Assembly: GCA_963693315.1 (NCBI GenBank)
Contig: OY856186.1
Coordinates: 381,252,768-381,316,767, forward strand
Direction of reading: 5' to 3'
Length of the DNA stretch: 64,000 bases
Origin: Diogma glabrata
Lineage: Eukaryota > Arthropoda > Insecta > Diptera > Cylindrotomidae
Both the position numbers and the translations under genes were made by a program. The notes beneath the pieces were generated by a model. That model saw only the letters and a program-made list of their open reading frames with translations. It had not been told where the DNA came from and ran no database searches. Positions 10,935 to 22,639 of this stretch are shown one piece after another. Positions within the stretch are counted from its first letter, which is position 1. The number at the start of each line of letters is the position of its first letter.

Positions 10935-12160
10935 TAAATATTAAAACAAATTTGAAAAAAAAGTCAACAACAAAAAGTGAATATTACCTCAATGAGGGTT
11001 TTTAAAGCCTTAAATACGCAAAATTAAGATTTATTTATTATACGACACATCAATTGTAACAATTTTTTAGAATAGAATAGAATTTGAATAAGTACGTGCA
11101 GCGTGTAATCATATTTAAATTTAATAACATACTAACACTCAAACTGCAAACTAAAATAAGTTGTCTAGCTAGACCGATTCAGAAGATATTGAAATGTGAA
11201 GATATCATTAAAATGGTCAATATCAAAAATGATCTCCAACACAACAACCTAACCTTAAGGTAAGATAAAAGGTCAGCATTTGTTTGATGAACGGCGACCA
11301 CTATATGCAAGACACCTCAAAAGCAAATTTGTTCTATCTCATGTTAACTAAAAAGTTTTACCAAACATTCGGCAAAAACACTTAATGACTGTGGCTGTTG
11401 TTGTGATATATTTAAAAGAATAAGATAAAGTTTTTTAACCGAAAGTGACAAGTTGCAAAACTACTATAAACATTACAAAAACCTTATGCTCTAAGTTTCA
11501 ACAAAATTAAATGTCACGACTCAGTGTTATTAAAGTCTAAAAAACAGTTGTTCAACGAACCAAACATCCTCCCCAACTCCTTTGCCAAATTTTGAAAATA
11601 GCTCATTCAAAATAGCATATTTTCCATATTCAAATAAACCGGATGCGTTTGCAGCTCATTTTAATTCAAAAGTTTCATCAAGTTCTCATGCGTTTGCGTA
11701 AAGAAAATAACACCTATTTTTCAAATTTTCTTAAAAAAACTCCAAAAGTAAGATAGCAATTGTTTATACAAATGTCATTACAAATGTCTGACATGATGAC
11801 AAACAAAATGGGAGGTAAATGGTCTTAATAGCATTATTTATTCTCGTAATATTTGCAAGAGATGGTTTTCAGTTTTTTGGAAACCACTAAAAAACAAATG
11901 ATTTAATTTCGCTAGAAAAAGACTGTGCTCTAAGTTACGCCAAGATACATCGATTGCAACCCCCTTCGTTAAAATCGACCCATCCGTTGTTGAGAAAGCG
12001 TTGGGCGAAAATTCTCCACACAGCGATACATACACACATACACACACACACATACAGACTGCCAGCTAAAAATAGTTTAAACAGCTTCAGGAGGTCATGA
12101 AACGTAAAGATATCATAAAAATTCCGATTTCGAAAGTCGACCCAAAAACAATAACTTCCC
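10935..12160. other. Region without recognised gene; CA microsatellite
   Basis: AT-rich sequence of unknown origin. A short CA/TA microsatellite lies at about 12027-12057. The stretch 11900-12020 ('cccccttcgttaaaatcgac') has higher complexity, but no protein of known family was recognised in any frame. Confidence 0.35.
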
Positions 12161-12506
12161 ATATCGGCAGTGGCGAAGCGTGCTTTTGGAACTAGGGTAG
12201 ACATATTCAAAAGTTTTATTAATATGCATAGAAACCAGGTAGAGACCAAGTAGAAGCAGAAACCAATTATAATACATTACGATGAAATATTTTGAACAAG
12301 AGTTCTTTGACCAAAAAAAATACTTGTTATTTTTTTCAAACAAATCGTATAACTTTGACAACAACAAAAAAAAATTATGTACTTTGATTGGATTATAAAA
12401 TTTGAAAAGTTTATTATTTATATTTTTAAATATTTTTCTTAGTTTATCATAACAAAAACTAGCAACTATTATATTGATAAATCTAAAAAAATAAACTGAA
12501 ATATAT

Positions 12507-13001
12507 TTTTTATTCGCCTATATATTAAAGTGTTACTTTATTACTGTGATTTGCGGCTTTAAAGTATCACTTTTCAACTATTTATTTTGTCGTCATAGCT
12601 ACGTCCAAAAAAGTAAAACGCATTTGTATTTGTTTAAATTCTATGAAAAATAAATGTTTTTATCAAAGCAACCCGCAAATTCAAAATTTCATTATCCAGT
12701 TAAAATAGTTGTTATCATTTGTTGTCATAGAATTTGGAAAAAATAATAAATATTTTTTCAAAGGTTACTTGTTCCACATTTTTTTATTTTAAGATTTATG
12801 AAAATTTATAATTTTAATTTAGAATAAACAACTTTTCTTAAAATATTTTGCTTGCGGCGAATAAAAAATAGTATATGATGCACGGACGTAAGCTATTTTG
12901 GACTTAATGTGGGTGCAAATCTCGGCTAGCGCCTCGATTTGCAAACTCCACATCCGTCCAAAATCTTTAGCTTTACGTCCTAGCATCATAATGTACTATT
13001 T
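12507..13001 (+). repeat. Module A + H5 pair
   Basis: Fourth copy: module A 12507-12868, H5 12867-13001 with intact core CTCGGCTAGCGCCTCGA. Inserted inside hAT-A, so this pair was mobile or duplicated after hAT-A arrived. Confidence 0.75.
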
Positions 13002-13015
13002 TGTAGTTCAATTCC

Positions 13016-13198
13016 TTATATTATTTTTATAGCTGCAAAATTATTAATAACTGTTTCTTTAAAAAACGGCTCACTAGTTAATTTTTGTGGAAACTCTTTC
13101 TCAATCGATAGTAGTGACAAAGGCTCCAGTCTTGTACTTTTCATAGATTTTCTTAGCTCATTTTTAATACATTTCAAAGTACTGGTTAAATCTCTCAC
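13016..13198 (-). pseudogene. hAT transposase C-terminal dimerisation fragment
   Basis: Sixty codons containing STLKCIKNELRKSM and LEPLSLLSIEKEF. These match the hAT C-terminal dimerisation signature (S.LK.IK..LR..M...RL..L.LLSIE). Only the end of the transposase remains; the upstream catalytic RNase-H-like part was not found. It probably belongs to the host element hAT-A. Confidence 0.65.
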
Positions 13199-13439
13199 AA
13201 TAAATTGTGGTCATTGTAAGAAAAAGAGTTAATAATTTAACGACCTCTCAATAACCATTGTTCAACCCATTTTCAGATCTATATTTTTGTAAAAAGACCG
13301 GACTTTAATACTTGATTTTATCATTGTATATTATTGAAAGCTCATTTTTATCATTATTTGGTAAAATATGTTGGATATTGTAAGAAGAGATTAGCAAAAA
13401 CATTGTTTTTAGTTTTGAGCAGCGGTGGATATTAAACAT

Positions 13440-13950
13440 AAAATTCTTGGTAAAAATACAAGTATAAGTATAACTTTTTCAAAATTCTAAAAATATTTCA
13501 AAAATTATAATAAAATCTAAAATTTAAACTTTTACAAAATTCCAAAAATATTCTAAAAATTATTAAAAAATCAAAAATTGAAACGATTTTCAAAATTCCA
13601 AAAATAATGCAAGAAATATAACAAAATCAAAAATTCAAACTTTTGCTAGAATTCTTATAATATTGCAAAAATTATAACAAAATCAAAAATACAAACTTTT
13701 TTCAAAAATTATAATAAAATCAAAAATTTAACCTCTTTTAACCTTTAAAAATATTCCAAAAACTATTACAAAATTGAAACTTTTTTCAAAATTGCAAAAA
13801 TATTGCAAAAATTATAACAAAATCAAAGATTGAATCTTTTCTCAAAATTCTAAAAATATTTCAAAAATTGATACAAAAACAAAGATTTAAATTTCAAAAT
13901 TCCAAAAATATTACAAAAATTATAACATATTAAAAAATTGAAATTTATTT
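13440..13950. repeat. AT-rich tandem repeat (about 55-60 bp period)
   Basis: About nine diverged copies of a unit built from 'caaaattccaaaaatatt', 'caaaaattataacaaaatc' and 'aaaaattgaaactttt'. Period and copy number are by eye. Confidence 0.6.
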
Positions 13951-14233
13951 TCCCACTGTTCCTGTTATTCAGAAGTCGTGGAATCTGGAATCACACAAAC
14001 AATTACTCAAAAAACAAAATTGAAAATATATCAAGAAACAAAATATAAACAGAAATAGACATTAACAAAACTGTCTATCTAAGAACGAACAAACACACGG
14101 TTGAAAATATTGGTATGAAATTGGTAAAAAATGGTATTTATATAAATCCATAAAGAAATGGTATTAGTTGAATAAAGTTCGATGGCATAAAAGTTCATAA
14201 ATAGCTCCTTATAAATTGCATATATTTATGTAT

Positions 14234-14378
14234 AATAGCTATTTATGTACCAAGGGCGTTATGTAGGTTATTACGCCCGGAAAGCGACGTAATCTAGCCC
14301 GAGGGCCTTTGGCCCGAGGGATGGATGTCGCTTGATGGGCGTAATACCCAATAACGCCAGTGGTGCATACAAGATTTT
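14234..14378. repeat. Hairpin module H7, upstream of the tyrosine-recombinase gene
   Basis: Starts AATAGCTATTTATGTACCAA and ends ATACAAGATTTT, almost the same ends as H3. The body is different: GGGCGTTAT..ATAACGCC outer arms, an AAGCGACGTAAT / TGTCGCTT middle, and core GAGGGCCTTTGGCCCGAG. It lies 250 bp 5' of the recombinase ATG. Confidence 0.7.
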
Positions 14379-14461
14379 ATGCTTCACTTAATAAGCTAAA
14401 AACTAAGAAAGAATTTAATTTGTTAGTCTATATTGCTATGCAAAAAAATACAAATGTATCC

Positions 14462-14600
14462 CAGTATGCCAAGAAAATAAATATTTTGAAGTTTAAATTA
14501 ATTATTTGTTGTTTGTGCGTTGCTATAAACAAATTCTCCCAAATTTTGTAGCGTAGTTTGCCATGAGAAAAAACAGTTTGAAGTTTCAAATAATTATTCA
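14462..14600. repeat. Two direct repeats upstream of the recombinase gene (DR1, DR2)
   Basis: DR1 at 14462-14508 and DR2 at 14554-14600 are about 47 bp each, sharing AGT[AT]TGCCA and TTTGAAGTTT. A third copy (DR3) is at 15894-15940, downstream of the gene. The three have the same orientation. Confidence 0.7.
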
Positions 14601-14629
14601 TCAGAACTCTGAATTAGTCCTAAACAATA

Positions 14630-15778
14630 ATGGATTTGCAATCGCCAGAGTTTATTAAGCAAAATGCTCAAAAAGCAACGGAATCTTTATTGCCAATTAA
14701 ATCCAAACAACAATATGATAAAGATTACGGGATTTTTCGTTCATGGAAATCAAGAAATAAAGTACAGGCAGTGAATGAAAATGTGTTGTTAGCATACTTT
14801 CAAGAATTGGTAATTCTAATTTGTTTATACATTTTAATAAGTAAATTTATTAATTCAATTTTTTATTTAGTCTGAAAAGTATACCCCGAATTCACAATAC
14901 TCCATTTTAAAATCTACCCTTACAGTTTACGAAAAAATTGATATTTCAAAATATAACCAATTGCTTTCGTTTTTAAAAACAAAATCAAGAGGTTATACGC
15001 CAAAAAAATCTCAAGTTTTAACCGGCAATCAGGTTATGGCTTTCATAAAAGATGCTCCGGATGACGTTTATCTGTTGAATAAGGTAGTTTTGGTTATGGG
15101 AGTCTTTGGAGGCTTAAGAAGAGACGAAATGGTAAAAATGACAGTTGAGGATGTAACTGATAAAGGTTCCGTTTTGATTGTAAAAGTGCCAGAAACTAAA
15201 ACAGGTACGTCAAAAGGCTTTACAATCATAGATGAAGAAGAAATGGGTGCTCTGAAAATAGTCCGACAATATATGAATTTAAGGCCAAATAAAACAAATG
15301 GGACACGTTTTTTTCTTACATATAGAAACAGAAAGTGTACAATGCAACCAGTTGGAAAAAATACGATAGGCAGTGTTCTTAAAATAAGTTCTTAAAACTA
15401 GAAAACCCTCACCAGTTTACTGGTCATTGTTTGAGACGCACTTCGTCTACTCTCTTAATTGAGGGGGGTGCGTCTTTCGAAACTCTTAAATTGCACGGCA
15501 AATGGAAGAGTGACACTGTAGCACAAGGCTACATAGAAGAAAGCATCACTTCGAAAAATAGAATTTCCAACATGATTGCAAGTGCTGTAGGTTCATCTGA
15601 AGGAGAAACAAGTGCTATTTCTAGTTTTGAAATCATCTCGAATTTTCAAGAAAAACCATCAACATCATCAACCTACCCCATATCAAATAAAATGATAACT
15701 GTATCGGACAATCTTTCCAGTAAATCTGTTGATTTTTCTGGCAAGTTTGAAAATTGCCATTTTTACTTCGAAAAGTAA
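14630..15778 (+). pseudogene. Crypton-like tyrosine recombinase (YR-1), one intron, one frameshift
   Basis: DNA-breaking-rejoining enzyme of the tyrosine recombinase family, the sole protein of Crypton-type DNA transposons, which integrate and excise through a covalent 3'-phosphotyrosine. Exon 1 is 14630-14809, followed by a 61 bp phase-0 intron (14810-14870, gtaattct..tttatttag). Exon 2 opens SEKYTPNSQYS. The core-binding half (IDISKYNQLLSFLK, GYTPKKSQVLTG) is followed by the catalytic domain. Visible active-site residues are R in FGGLRRDEM, the H-x-x-R pair in GHCLRR, W in HGKWKS, and Y in GYIEES; this is the expected R-H-R-W-Y order. Near 15376 the frame must shift in a run of A ('cttaaaataag', one A apparently missing), giving a premature stop at 15393-15395. 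Length (about 360 aa) is close to complete. Could be a sequencing error, a recent lesion, or a programmed shift. Lies inside hAT-A, flanked by direct repeats and hairpins. Confidence 0.8.
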
Positions 15779-15893
15779 CATTCTGTATTGAAAATTTTGA
15801 TTTAATTTGAATAAAAATTATTAATTAATAAACATTTTTTAAAACTTTTTAAATTAAAAGCAAAAATACAATTTACGACAAAAACAAACTGTC

Positions 15894-16033
15894 TAGTATG
15901 CCATGAGGATAAACATTTTGAAGTTTAAAATATTATTTTAGTGTATTAAGAGCGGGCGTTATGAATTCATAATGCCCTCTCATAACGCCCCGGTTTTTAT
16001 GGATGCGTTTATATATCGCGTATCCAAGACTTT
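15894..16033. repeat. Direct repeat DR3 and hairpin module H8, downstream of the recombinase gene
   Basis: DR3 (15894-15940) matches DR1/DR2. H8 (about 15941-16033) contains GGGCGTTAT..ATAATGCCC..ATAACGCCCC and a second small hairpin GGATGCG..CGTATCC, then AAGACTTTATAAT. GGGCGTTAT is shared with H7 on the other side of the gene. Confidence 0.6.
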
Positions 16034-16064
16034 ATAATAACATTATATGCATGTGAAGCATAAA

Positions 16065-16220
16065 GATAATTTATAAGCATTGGTATAAATTATATATCAT
16101 AAGTTTATGAGTTTCGTATGATAAAAATTGGTATAAATTATATACCATGAGTTTATTGGTTTGGCATAATAAAAATTGGTATATATTACATATCATCAGT
16201 TTATTAGTTCGGTATATAAT
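16065..16220. repeat. Minisatellite, about 60 bp unit x 3
   Basis: Three consecutive units with 'ttggtataaattatatatca' followed by 'gtttat.agttt.gtat.ataaaa'. Further diverged TATA-rich sequence continues to about 16360. Confidence 0.6.
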
Positions 16221-16399
16221 CTATATATATTAAATTCATACCTACACATATAAACTCTTTTAATAAATTTAATCTATAAATTTTATACCTACCATTATGA
16301 AAGTTACCAAACGGTATAAAATATATATCAATTTTTTTTATGGTAATTAAAATACATTTTTTTGTTTTACATATTTATTTTCAAAAAGCTCATTATATA

Positions 16400-16980
16400 A
16401 CAATGCGTTTTTCTTAATATCCTACTTTACATTCTTTTTATTAAAATGTATGTTTTTTTGGTTTTTCGCGATGTCGCTTTACAATATCCCGAGCAGAAAT
16501 TAGTTAGGGAAAGCCTGAATACAGTCAGGGCGTGACCAGGGCGTGATCCGGGACGTAGGAAAACAAACAAGCGAATAGACGATTTGATCCAAATGAAAAT
16601 AAAATTCTTGAGAAACCAGCTTTTAGCTAATCGCAAGTAGTTTCATTCATTGATCACTCACGAAAAAAATCTTCGTAAGTGTTTTTTCCTTAACATTCCT
16701 GCCAAATCGAAGTAATCCAAATCCGCAGTGCTGGTTGAATTCCCGAATTTATTTATTTGCACTACGCGTACATTTATGCCGTGCGAAAATGTAATGAAAA
16801 TTCCGCGTTTTCTTTTCAACATGACTGCACAAAACTCTGTTCACAAATGAAATTTTATTCAATTTCTGTACCAAACGCGTATAACGCAATAAAAATAGCG
16901 GTGTTTTTTGTCATCTTATACTAATTTGATATAGAAATGGTTATTTTCAATTTATAAATCTCCATACTTTATAGGATTAG
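16400..16980. other. No recognised feature
   Basis: Mixed-complexity sequence inside hAT-A. 'accaaacgcgtataacgc' at about 16871 resembles units at 18030 and 18200 (see that entry). No ORF of known family. Confidence 0.3.
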
Positions 16981-16984
16981 AAAA

Positions 16985-18017
16985 TAAGGGCCATATCGAC
17001 AAACCCAACTAAAATCGCAACTACAACTAAAGTGTCAGTTTTGGTATTTTTAAACCACATTAAATCATCAGTTTTAAATGTAGATTAAAGTTGTAGTTGC
17101 AGATTTAGTCATGGATATCGGTGATTAAATTTACACTTACAATTGACGGTTAAAATTCGATGATAGATTTTTTTAAATCAATACGTTGTCAAATAATATT
17201 TTATAATAAAATGTTTTGAAACATTAACATAAATATGTATTTCAACTGTGTTCTTTATAAAAATTTTAAATAATTGAAAACTCTAAATAATTGTTAATCT
17301 TGCAAATCAATATTGTTTTGTGTTGTATTTAAGTTTTTGTTACTATAGTTACATTATTATTAATATTGCAATAAATTTTAATACATAATTACTGATTTCT
17401 AATTATTGCTGTGTTCGAAAAATTATAGTTTTAAATTACGTTTAAAAATACCATCAAAATCTCAACTAAATTCGTAGTTTTAATGTGGTTTAAAAATACC
17501 AGTTTTGAACATCAATTTCGAAAAAACTGTGACTACAACTAAAAGTTGTAGTTGCGTCTGTCGATATGGCCCTTACACTTACAATTGACGGTTAAAATTC
17601 GATGATAGATTTTTTTAAATCAATACGTTGTCAAATAATATTTTATAATAAAATGTTTTGAAACATTAACATAAATATGTATTTCAACTGTGTTCTTTAT
17701 AAAAATTTTAAATAATTGAAAACTCTAAATAATTGTTAATCTTGCAAATCAATATTGTTTTGTGTTGTATTTAAGTTTTTGTTACTATAGTTACATTATT
17801 ATTAATATTGCAATAAATTTTAATACACAATTACTGATTTCTAATTATTGCTGTGTTCGAAAAATTATAGTTTTAAATTACGTTTAAAAATACCATCAAA
17901 ATCTCAACTAAATTCGTAGTTTTAATGTGGTTTAAAAATACCAGTTTTGAACATCAATTTCGAAAAAACTGTGACTACAACTAAAAGTTGTAGTTGCGTC
18001 TGTCGATATGGCCCTTA
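16985..18017. mobile_element. MITE with TAAGGGCCATATCGACA ends and an internal 442 bp tandem duplication
   Basis: The left end TAAGGGCCATATCGACA is matched in inverse at the right (TGTCGATATGGCCCTTA, ending 18017). Subterminal 'gcaactacaact' and 'taaaccacatt' are also inverted. The segment 17131-17572, which includes the right TIR, is repeated head-to-tail as 17573-18014 with about one difference seen ('acataatt' against 'acacaatt'). The element thus carries its right terminus twice. Confidence 0.8.
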
Positions 18018-18019
18018 AT

Positions 18020-18300
18020 TCAACACCAAACATATATAAACGCTGCGCGGCAAATTGTAACTAATTGTATTTTTATCCCCGTTTATATTATTTGGTATAG
18101 AATTGGGAACGTGAACATATCACACTAGTTGGATATAGAAATGGTATAGTTTTAATTTATAAATCTCCATACTTTATAAGATTAGAAAATAAATTGTATA
18201 CCAAACATTGATAAACGCGGCGCGGCACATTGAAATAACAGTGCTTTTACCTGAGTTTATATTATTTGGTGTAAAATTGGGAAGTTCAACTTATAAATTA
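18020..18300. repeat. Short diverged duplication with a GC-rich 'gcgcggcaaattg' phrase
   Basis: 'accaaacatatataaacgct..gcgcggcaaattg' (about 18025) and 'accaaacattgataaacgc..gcgcggcacattg' (about 18193), each followed by a 'tttatattatttggt' stretch, form a diverged direct repeat of about 165 bp. The 16.87 kb stretch is a third partial copy. Confidence 0.5.
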
Positions 18301-18924
18301 TCTAGATACTTTGCACTTTATAAAATTCAATACCATTTTTCGCATACATAAACTTTATAAAGAGCACAAGTATCAATTTTAGACTAAAATTTTCAACAGT
18401 GCATTGAAAATTTGTTGTTGTTGCTATTGCTTATTACTGTAGATTGTAGAATAAGTAGTCCTATTTTGAAACGTCTACCTAGTGTGAGAAAAAGAGTTTT
18501 GTTTGTTTGTATGCAACTGGGAAACGTTTGTATTGAAGTTTCAGAAACATAGCTGAATTGTTTTTGTTCTAATTATTGTATTAAAACTAAATGATTTTAT
18601 TTTAACATTTGACAAAATAGTATTAAGTTGACCATATGCGAACAATATAAAAACAAAGTTTCATATTTATATTGTGTTTGGGTAGACACTAGTGTGTCTA
18701 TACCGACGCTTCGCCACTGCATATCGGGAAGTTAAAAATAGTTTAAACAACAATTTCTAAATAAACAAAGTAATAATTATAAATTATATTATCGATTACA
18801 AACATCTAAATAAGTTGTATATAAATTGTAAATAACATTAATTGTGCCCATAATTATGAAAGTGGTCTAAGTCATACATGTCTTGTTTTGAGATATTTAA
18901 AGGTTTGCAAATGATTAAATTAAG

Positions 18925-19073
18925 AATAGTATATTCTTCAACGATGCCAAAAACAACATATTTTGAAACGAGAGGACAGTTTACCAGCCGAGGCGATAGC
19001 CAAGGTTGGTAATGGTCGCGAGATTCAAAATATGATTTTCGGCGAGTAGAAGACTGTACTTTTTCTACTACTT
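18925..19073. repeat. Hairpin module H9
   Basis: Starts AATAGTATATTCTTCAACG; the right border on the minus strand is AAGTAGTAGAAAAAGTACAG. Arms pair CATATTTTGAA / TTCAAAATATG and TTTACCA / TGGTAA. The core is CAGCCGAGGCGATAGCCAAGG. Confidence 0.65.
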
Positions 19074-19074
19074 T

Positions 19075-19614
19075 TTTAAAAATTATTATTAATTATTAAA
19101 CATTTTCATTTATAATTACATACAATTCACATTTTAAAACATACACTGTTACAAATTAAAATTGTATATGTGTATTTATATTTCTGCTATTAAAAAATAA
19201 ATGACTCAATATGAATAAATTATCGAGTCATAAACATAGCTGTCTTTAATTACAAACCTTATTGTTTTTTTCGTGAATTTTTTACATATCCATACATATA
19301 GAGTTATTCATGATGTTATATTTTTATTCTATTTACACTACAAAATCCTATATTATTATTCTATTTACTCTATAAAGTTCTTAAAATCATTAAATAACAC
19401 ATCTATGAAGGTTTATTGTTTTTTGAATTTCGCGTCTAGTAGGCTTATAACTAAAGACGGTTTGTACTTTGTCATAAACAAAATCAAATTCAGATTTCTT
19501 ATTTCTAAAACAAAAATATCAGTTTTGATTTAGTTTTTGAATGGGTATGATGTTACGTAAATTCTTGATATATTTTAACACAACCTAAATTATTTTACGT
19601 AAAATGAATATTTT
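19075..19614. other. No recognised feature
   Basis: AT-rich spacer up to the outer end of the left E copy. It is the flank that, under the inversion model, originally faced 31.6 kb sequence across one E insertion. Confidence 0.3.
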
Positions 19615-22026
19615 TGAAGTTATACTTCTTTGCGCTCGTTGTAAATATTTTGATGGGGTGTTAAACGAGAAACCGCGTCACGCTGTTTCAAGGTATATTT
19701 TAACCTTTATGCTGTATGGTAATAAAGACGAAATTAGTAAATCAACCTTATGCTGTATGGTAATAAAGACGAAATTACTAAATCAATCATATTTTATAAT
19801 AATAAAACATTATTCGCTTAGTTATCTTTGATCAATTTTTTTTTTCACTTTTCGGAATTATCATTAAAATGAATAGTTAATGTATAATGTGACAAGCATA
19901 TGTGTACATTTATATGAAAATTATGTTAAATTATTTTTTAACAAATACATATTTCTAATTTACAACAAATATGTTCTTATGGTTTGCAATTATATAAAAT
20001 ATGTACATATTTCTATGCATTAGCACCAATACGATACATATAAGCATTGCTTATATATGATTAAACAAACCTGCTTGCATTAGCAGAACTGCCATCACAT
20101 GTTCCAAAAATTGGAAATTGACATTTCTTTTCCTCTTCTTAGAAACATTGATGAACCAAGAATTTGCATTGGAACCTTAGTACCGAAGAAAAAGATTATG
20201 AACAATATCAAAGTTACAGATTTAAAGTGTTTTACTTATTGAGTGATATATGCTTCTCCATTACTTTCAAAACTATTATTGTTATTGCAAGGGATCTATA
20301 AAATATATGCAAAAATGTTAACATATGTTGTGGTTTGACTGTTTTAATAATAATATATAAGTCTGAATTTACAAATGAAATTAGTCTTATTATTATTTTT
20401 TCCAATTTTTGTTTTAAGTTGTGGGAAGAATGTCGAAATAAGACGATGGCCATAAGCAATAAAACCCATTAAACGAAAATATTCACTAAAAATGGTGGTA
20501 TTTTTTAATCGGCCGGCGTATGCATCAATGGAGTAGAGTATTGCAGACAATCGATAAAATATATTTGCAAATTGCAATACGACCCTCTTTAGAACAGCAA
20601 AATTTCTGGATTGATAAATGATTATAAGTCTACATGAAATAGGACGCTAAACCAATAGCAATGAACCAGTGTACCTATATTTTGTATGACGAGTACGGTG
20701 GCTTCGGAGTAAGTAATAGACAATTGTGACATCAAATAAACAAATTTATTTACGCTCACCTAATTGTTCGTTACACATTAAATTATTTGAATTAAATCTT
20801 TGGAATAAAATTTTAACTTTTTTCTAACCCTAATCTTTTGCCATCTACATTTATAAAAATTATTGAAGTTATACTTCTTTGCGCTCGTTGTAAATATTTT
20901 GATGGGGTGTTAATCGAGAAACCGCGTCACGATTTTTTAAGTTATATTTTAACCTTTATGCTGTATGGTAATAAAGACGAAATTAGTAAATCAACCTTAT
21001 GCTGTATGGTAATAAAGACGAAATTACTAAATCAATCATATTTTATTATAATAAAACATTATTCGCTTAGTTATCTTAGATCAATTTTTTTTTTCACTTT
21101 TCGGAATTATCATTAAAAGGAATAGTTAATGTATAATGTGACAAACAAATATGTACATTTATATGAAAATTATGTTAAATTATTTTTTAACATATACATT
21201 AATTTACAACAGATATGTTCTTATGGTTTGCAATTATATAAAATATGTACATATTTCTATGCATTAGCACCAATACGATACATATAAGCATTGCTTATAT
21301 ATGATTAAACAAACCTGCTTCCATTAGCAGAACTGCCCTCACATGTTCCAAAAATTGGAAATTGACGTTTCTTTTCCTCTTCTTAGAAACATTGATGAAC
21401 CAATAATTTGCATTGGAACCTTAGTACCGAAGAAAAAGATTATGAACAATATCAAAGCTACAGGTTTAAAATGTTTTACTTATTGAGTGAAATATGCTTC
21501 TCCATTACTTTCAAAACTATTATTGTTATTGCAAGGGGTCTATAAAATATATGCAAATATGATAACAAATGTTGTGATTAGTGTTTGCAATCTTGGTATC
21601 CGGGTACCCGGATACCCGGGTATTTAGGAAGATTTTTCGAGTATTTAATATCCGGATATTTTGGTCGAATACCCGAACAACAAAATGTCCAGTTTTTTCT
21701 CAATAAAATTTACAAAATAAAATTCAGCTTATTCTCTTTTTGCAAATTAATTATTTTTTCTCCGATAGACAGCAAATATAAATTTTGCAGACTTATTTCA
21801 TTCAGCAAAGTAGCACTTTTCCTGCCTAGGCAGCAAAGCAAGTACTTTGCTGCCTAGGCAGCAAAATAATTAGACTTCATAGAAATAAACAGATATTGCG
21901 ATTAAAAAAAAAATTTTTTTAATCGATTTTTTTTTCATTTTTAAAATTTTGCTTTATTTTTAAAGTAATAATTATTAAATTACATATCATTGTAATTAAT
22001 CGGAGAAAAAATTATATGTTCAACTC

Positions 22027-22126
22027 GGCAGCAAGGTAGATTGACTGCCTTGGCTGAATTCCTAGCCTCGCTCGCTCGGCTATGAACTATCAGCCGCGGC
22101 AGTCAATCTACTACTTTGCTGCCTAG
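22027..22126. repeat. Hairpin module H10
   Basis: Outer arms GGCAGCAAGGTAGATTGACTG / CAGTCAATCTACTACTTTGCTGCC. Middle GGCTGAATTCCTAGCC and CGGCTATGAACTATCAGCCG around CTCGCTCGCTCGG. 'GCCTAGGCAGCAAAG' also appears at 21826-21865 as a separate small palindrome. Confidence 0.6.
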
Positions 22127-22639
22127 TTAAACAAATAACTATTATATGCTAGTTCTTGACAAATGATACTATTCTAACCATACAAATTGCAATATATTAT
22201 TCATAGACATTAAACTGCCCTCTAGTTAACTGTTATTGTTTGTATTACGAAAATAACAGAAAAACGGCGAGGAACACATAATAAAATTTATGGAATTTTA
22301 GTTCTTATCAAAATTAAAAATAAATCGTAAAAAATTAAGGATCTATTTATTGGCAATTTGTTTATATTCAGTTTAAAATAGAAACGGTTTATATATTATG
22401 ATAAGTATAAGGATATTATGATAAGTTTTTATTTAAGATTTAAGCTAATAATTATAATAAGTTATAGATCCAAATAGGTGATCGAAAGATTGTGGGACCA
22501 GCTCGAAAAAATGTCATCAGATAAATCTCGGTGCCACGTAGTTGAATGCCCACGAATAATTTCAACTAAATGGGGAAATACGTCAGCAATGAAAAATCAA
22601 ATCGGATAATGATGGGGATAATTATAATAATGAAAATTT

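Larger units (their letters stand above)
12168..18719. mobile_element. hAT-superfamily element (hAT-A) carrying many secondary insertions
   Basis: Ends are CAGTGGCGAAGCGT and (reverse complement at the right) CAGTGGCGAAGCGTCGG. The 8 bp target duplication CATATCGG is at 12160-12167 and 18720-18727. Outside the TSD the flanks ('aaaatagtttaaacag', 'aaaatagtttaaacaa') are similar. An 8 bp TSD, a CAGTG start and a hAT C-terminal fragment inside (13198-13016) support the hAT call. At 6.55 kb it is far longer than a hAT, because it hosts an A+H5 pair, satellites, a tyrosine-recombinase element and a MITE. Confidence 0.8.

Noticed and set aside
11838..12367. Overlapping minus-strand frames around the CA microsatellite
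   Set aside because: Cysteine/valine runs come from translating CA repeats; no domain.
19604..21116. Short frames at 19604-19831 and 20838-21116 (and 39743-39465) repeated identically in both E copies
   Set aside because: Identity is explained by the repeated ~1.25 kb unit at DNA level; composition is AT-driven, no domain, and the frame starts inside the terminal motif.
21600..21640. GC-rich 'gggtacccggatacccgg' as a promoter or CpG island
   Set aside because: It is the subterminal repeat of hAT-B, matched at its other end (about 23757-23820).
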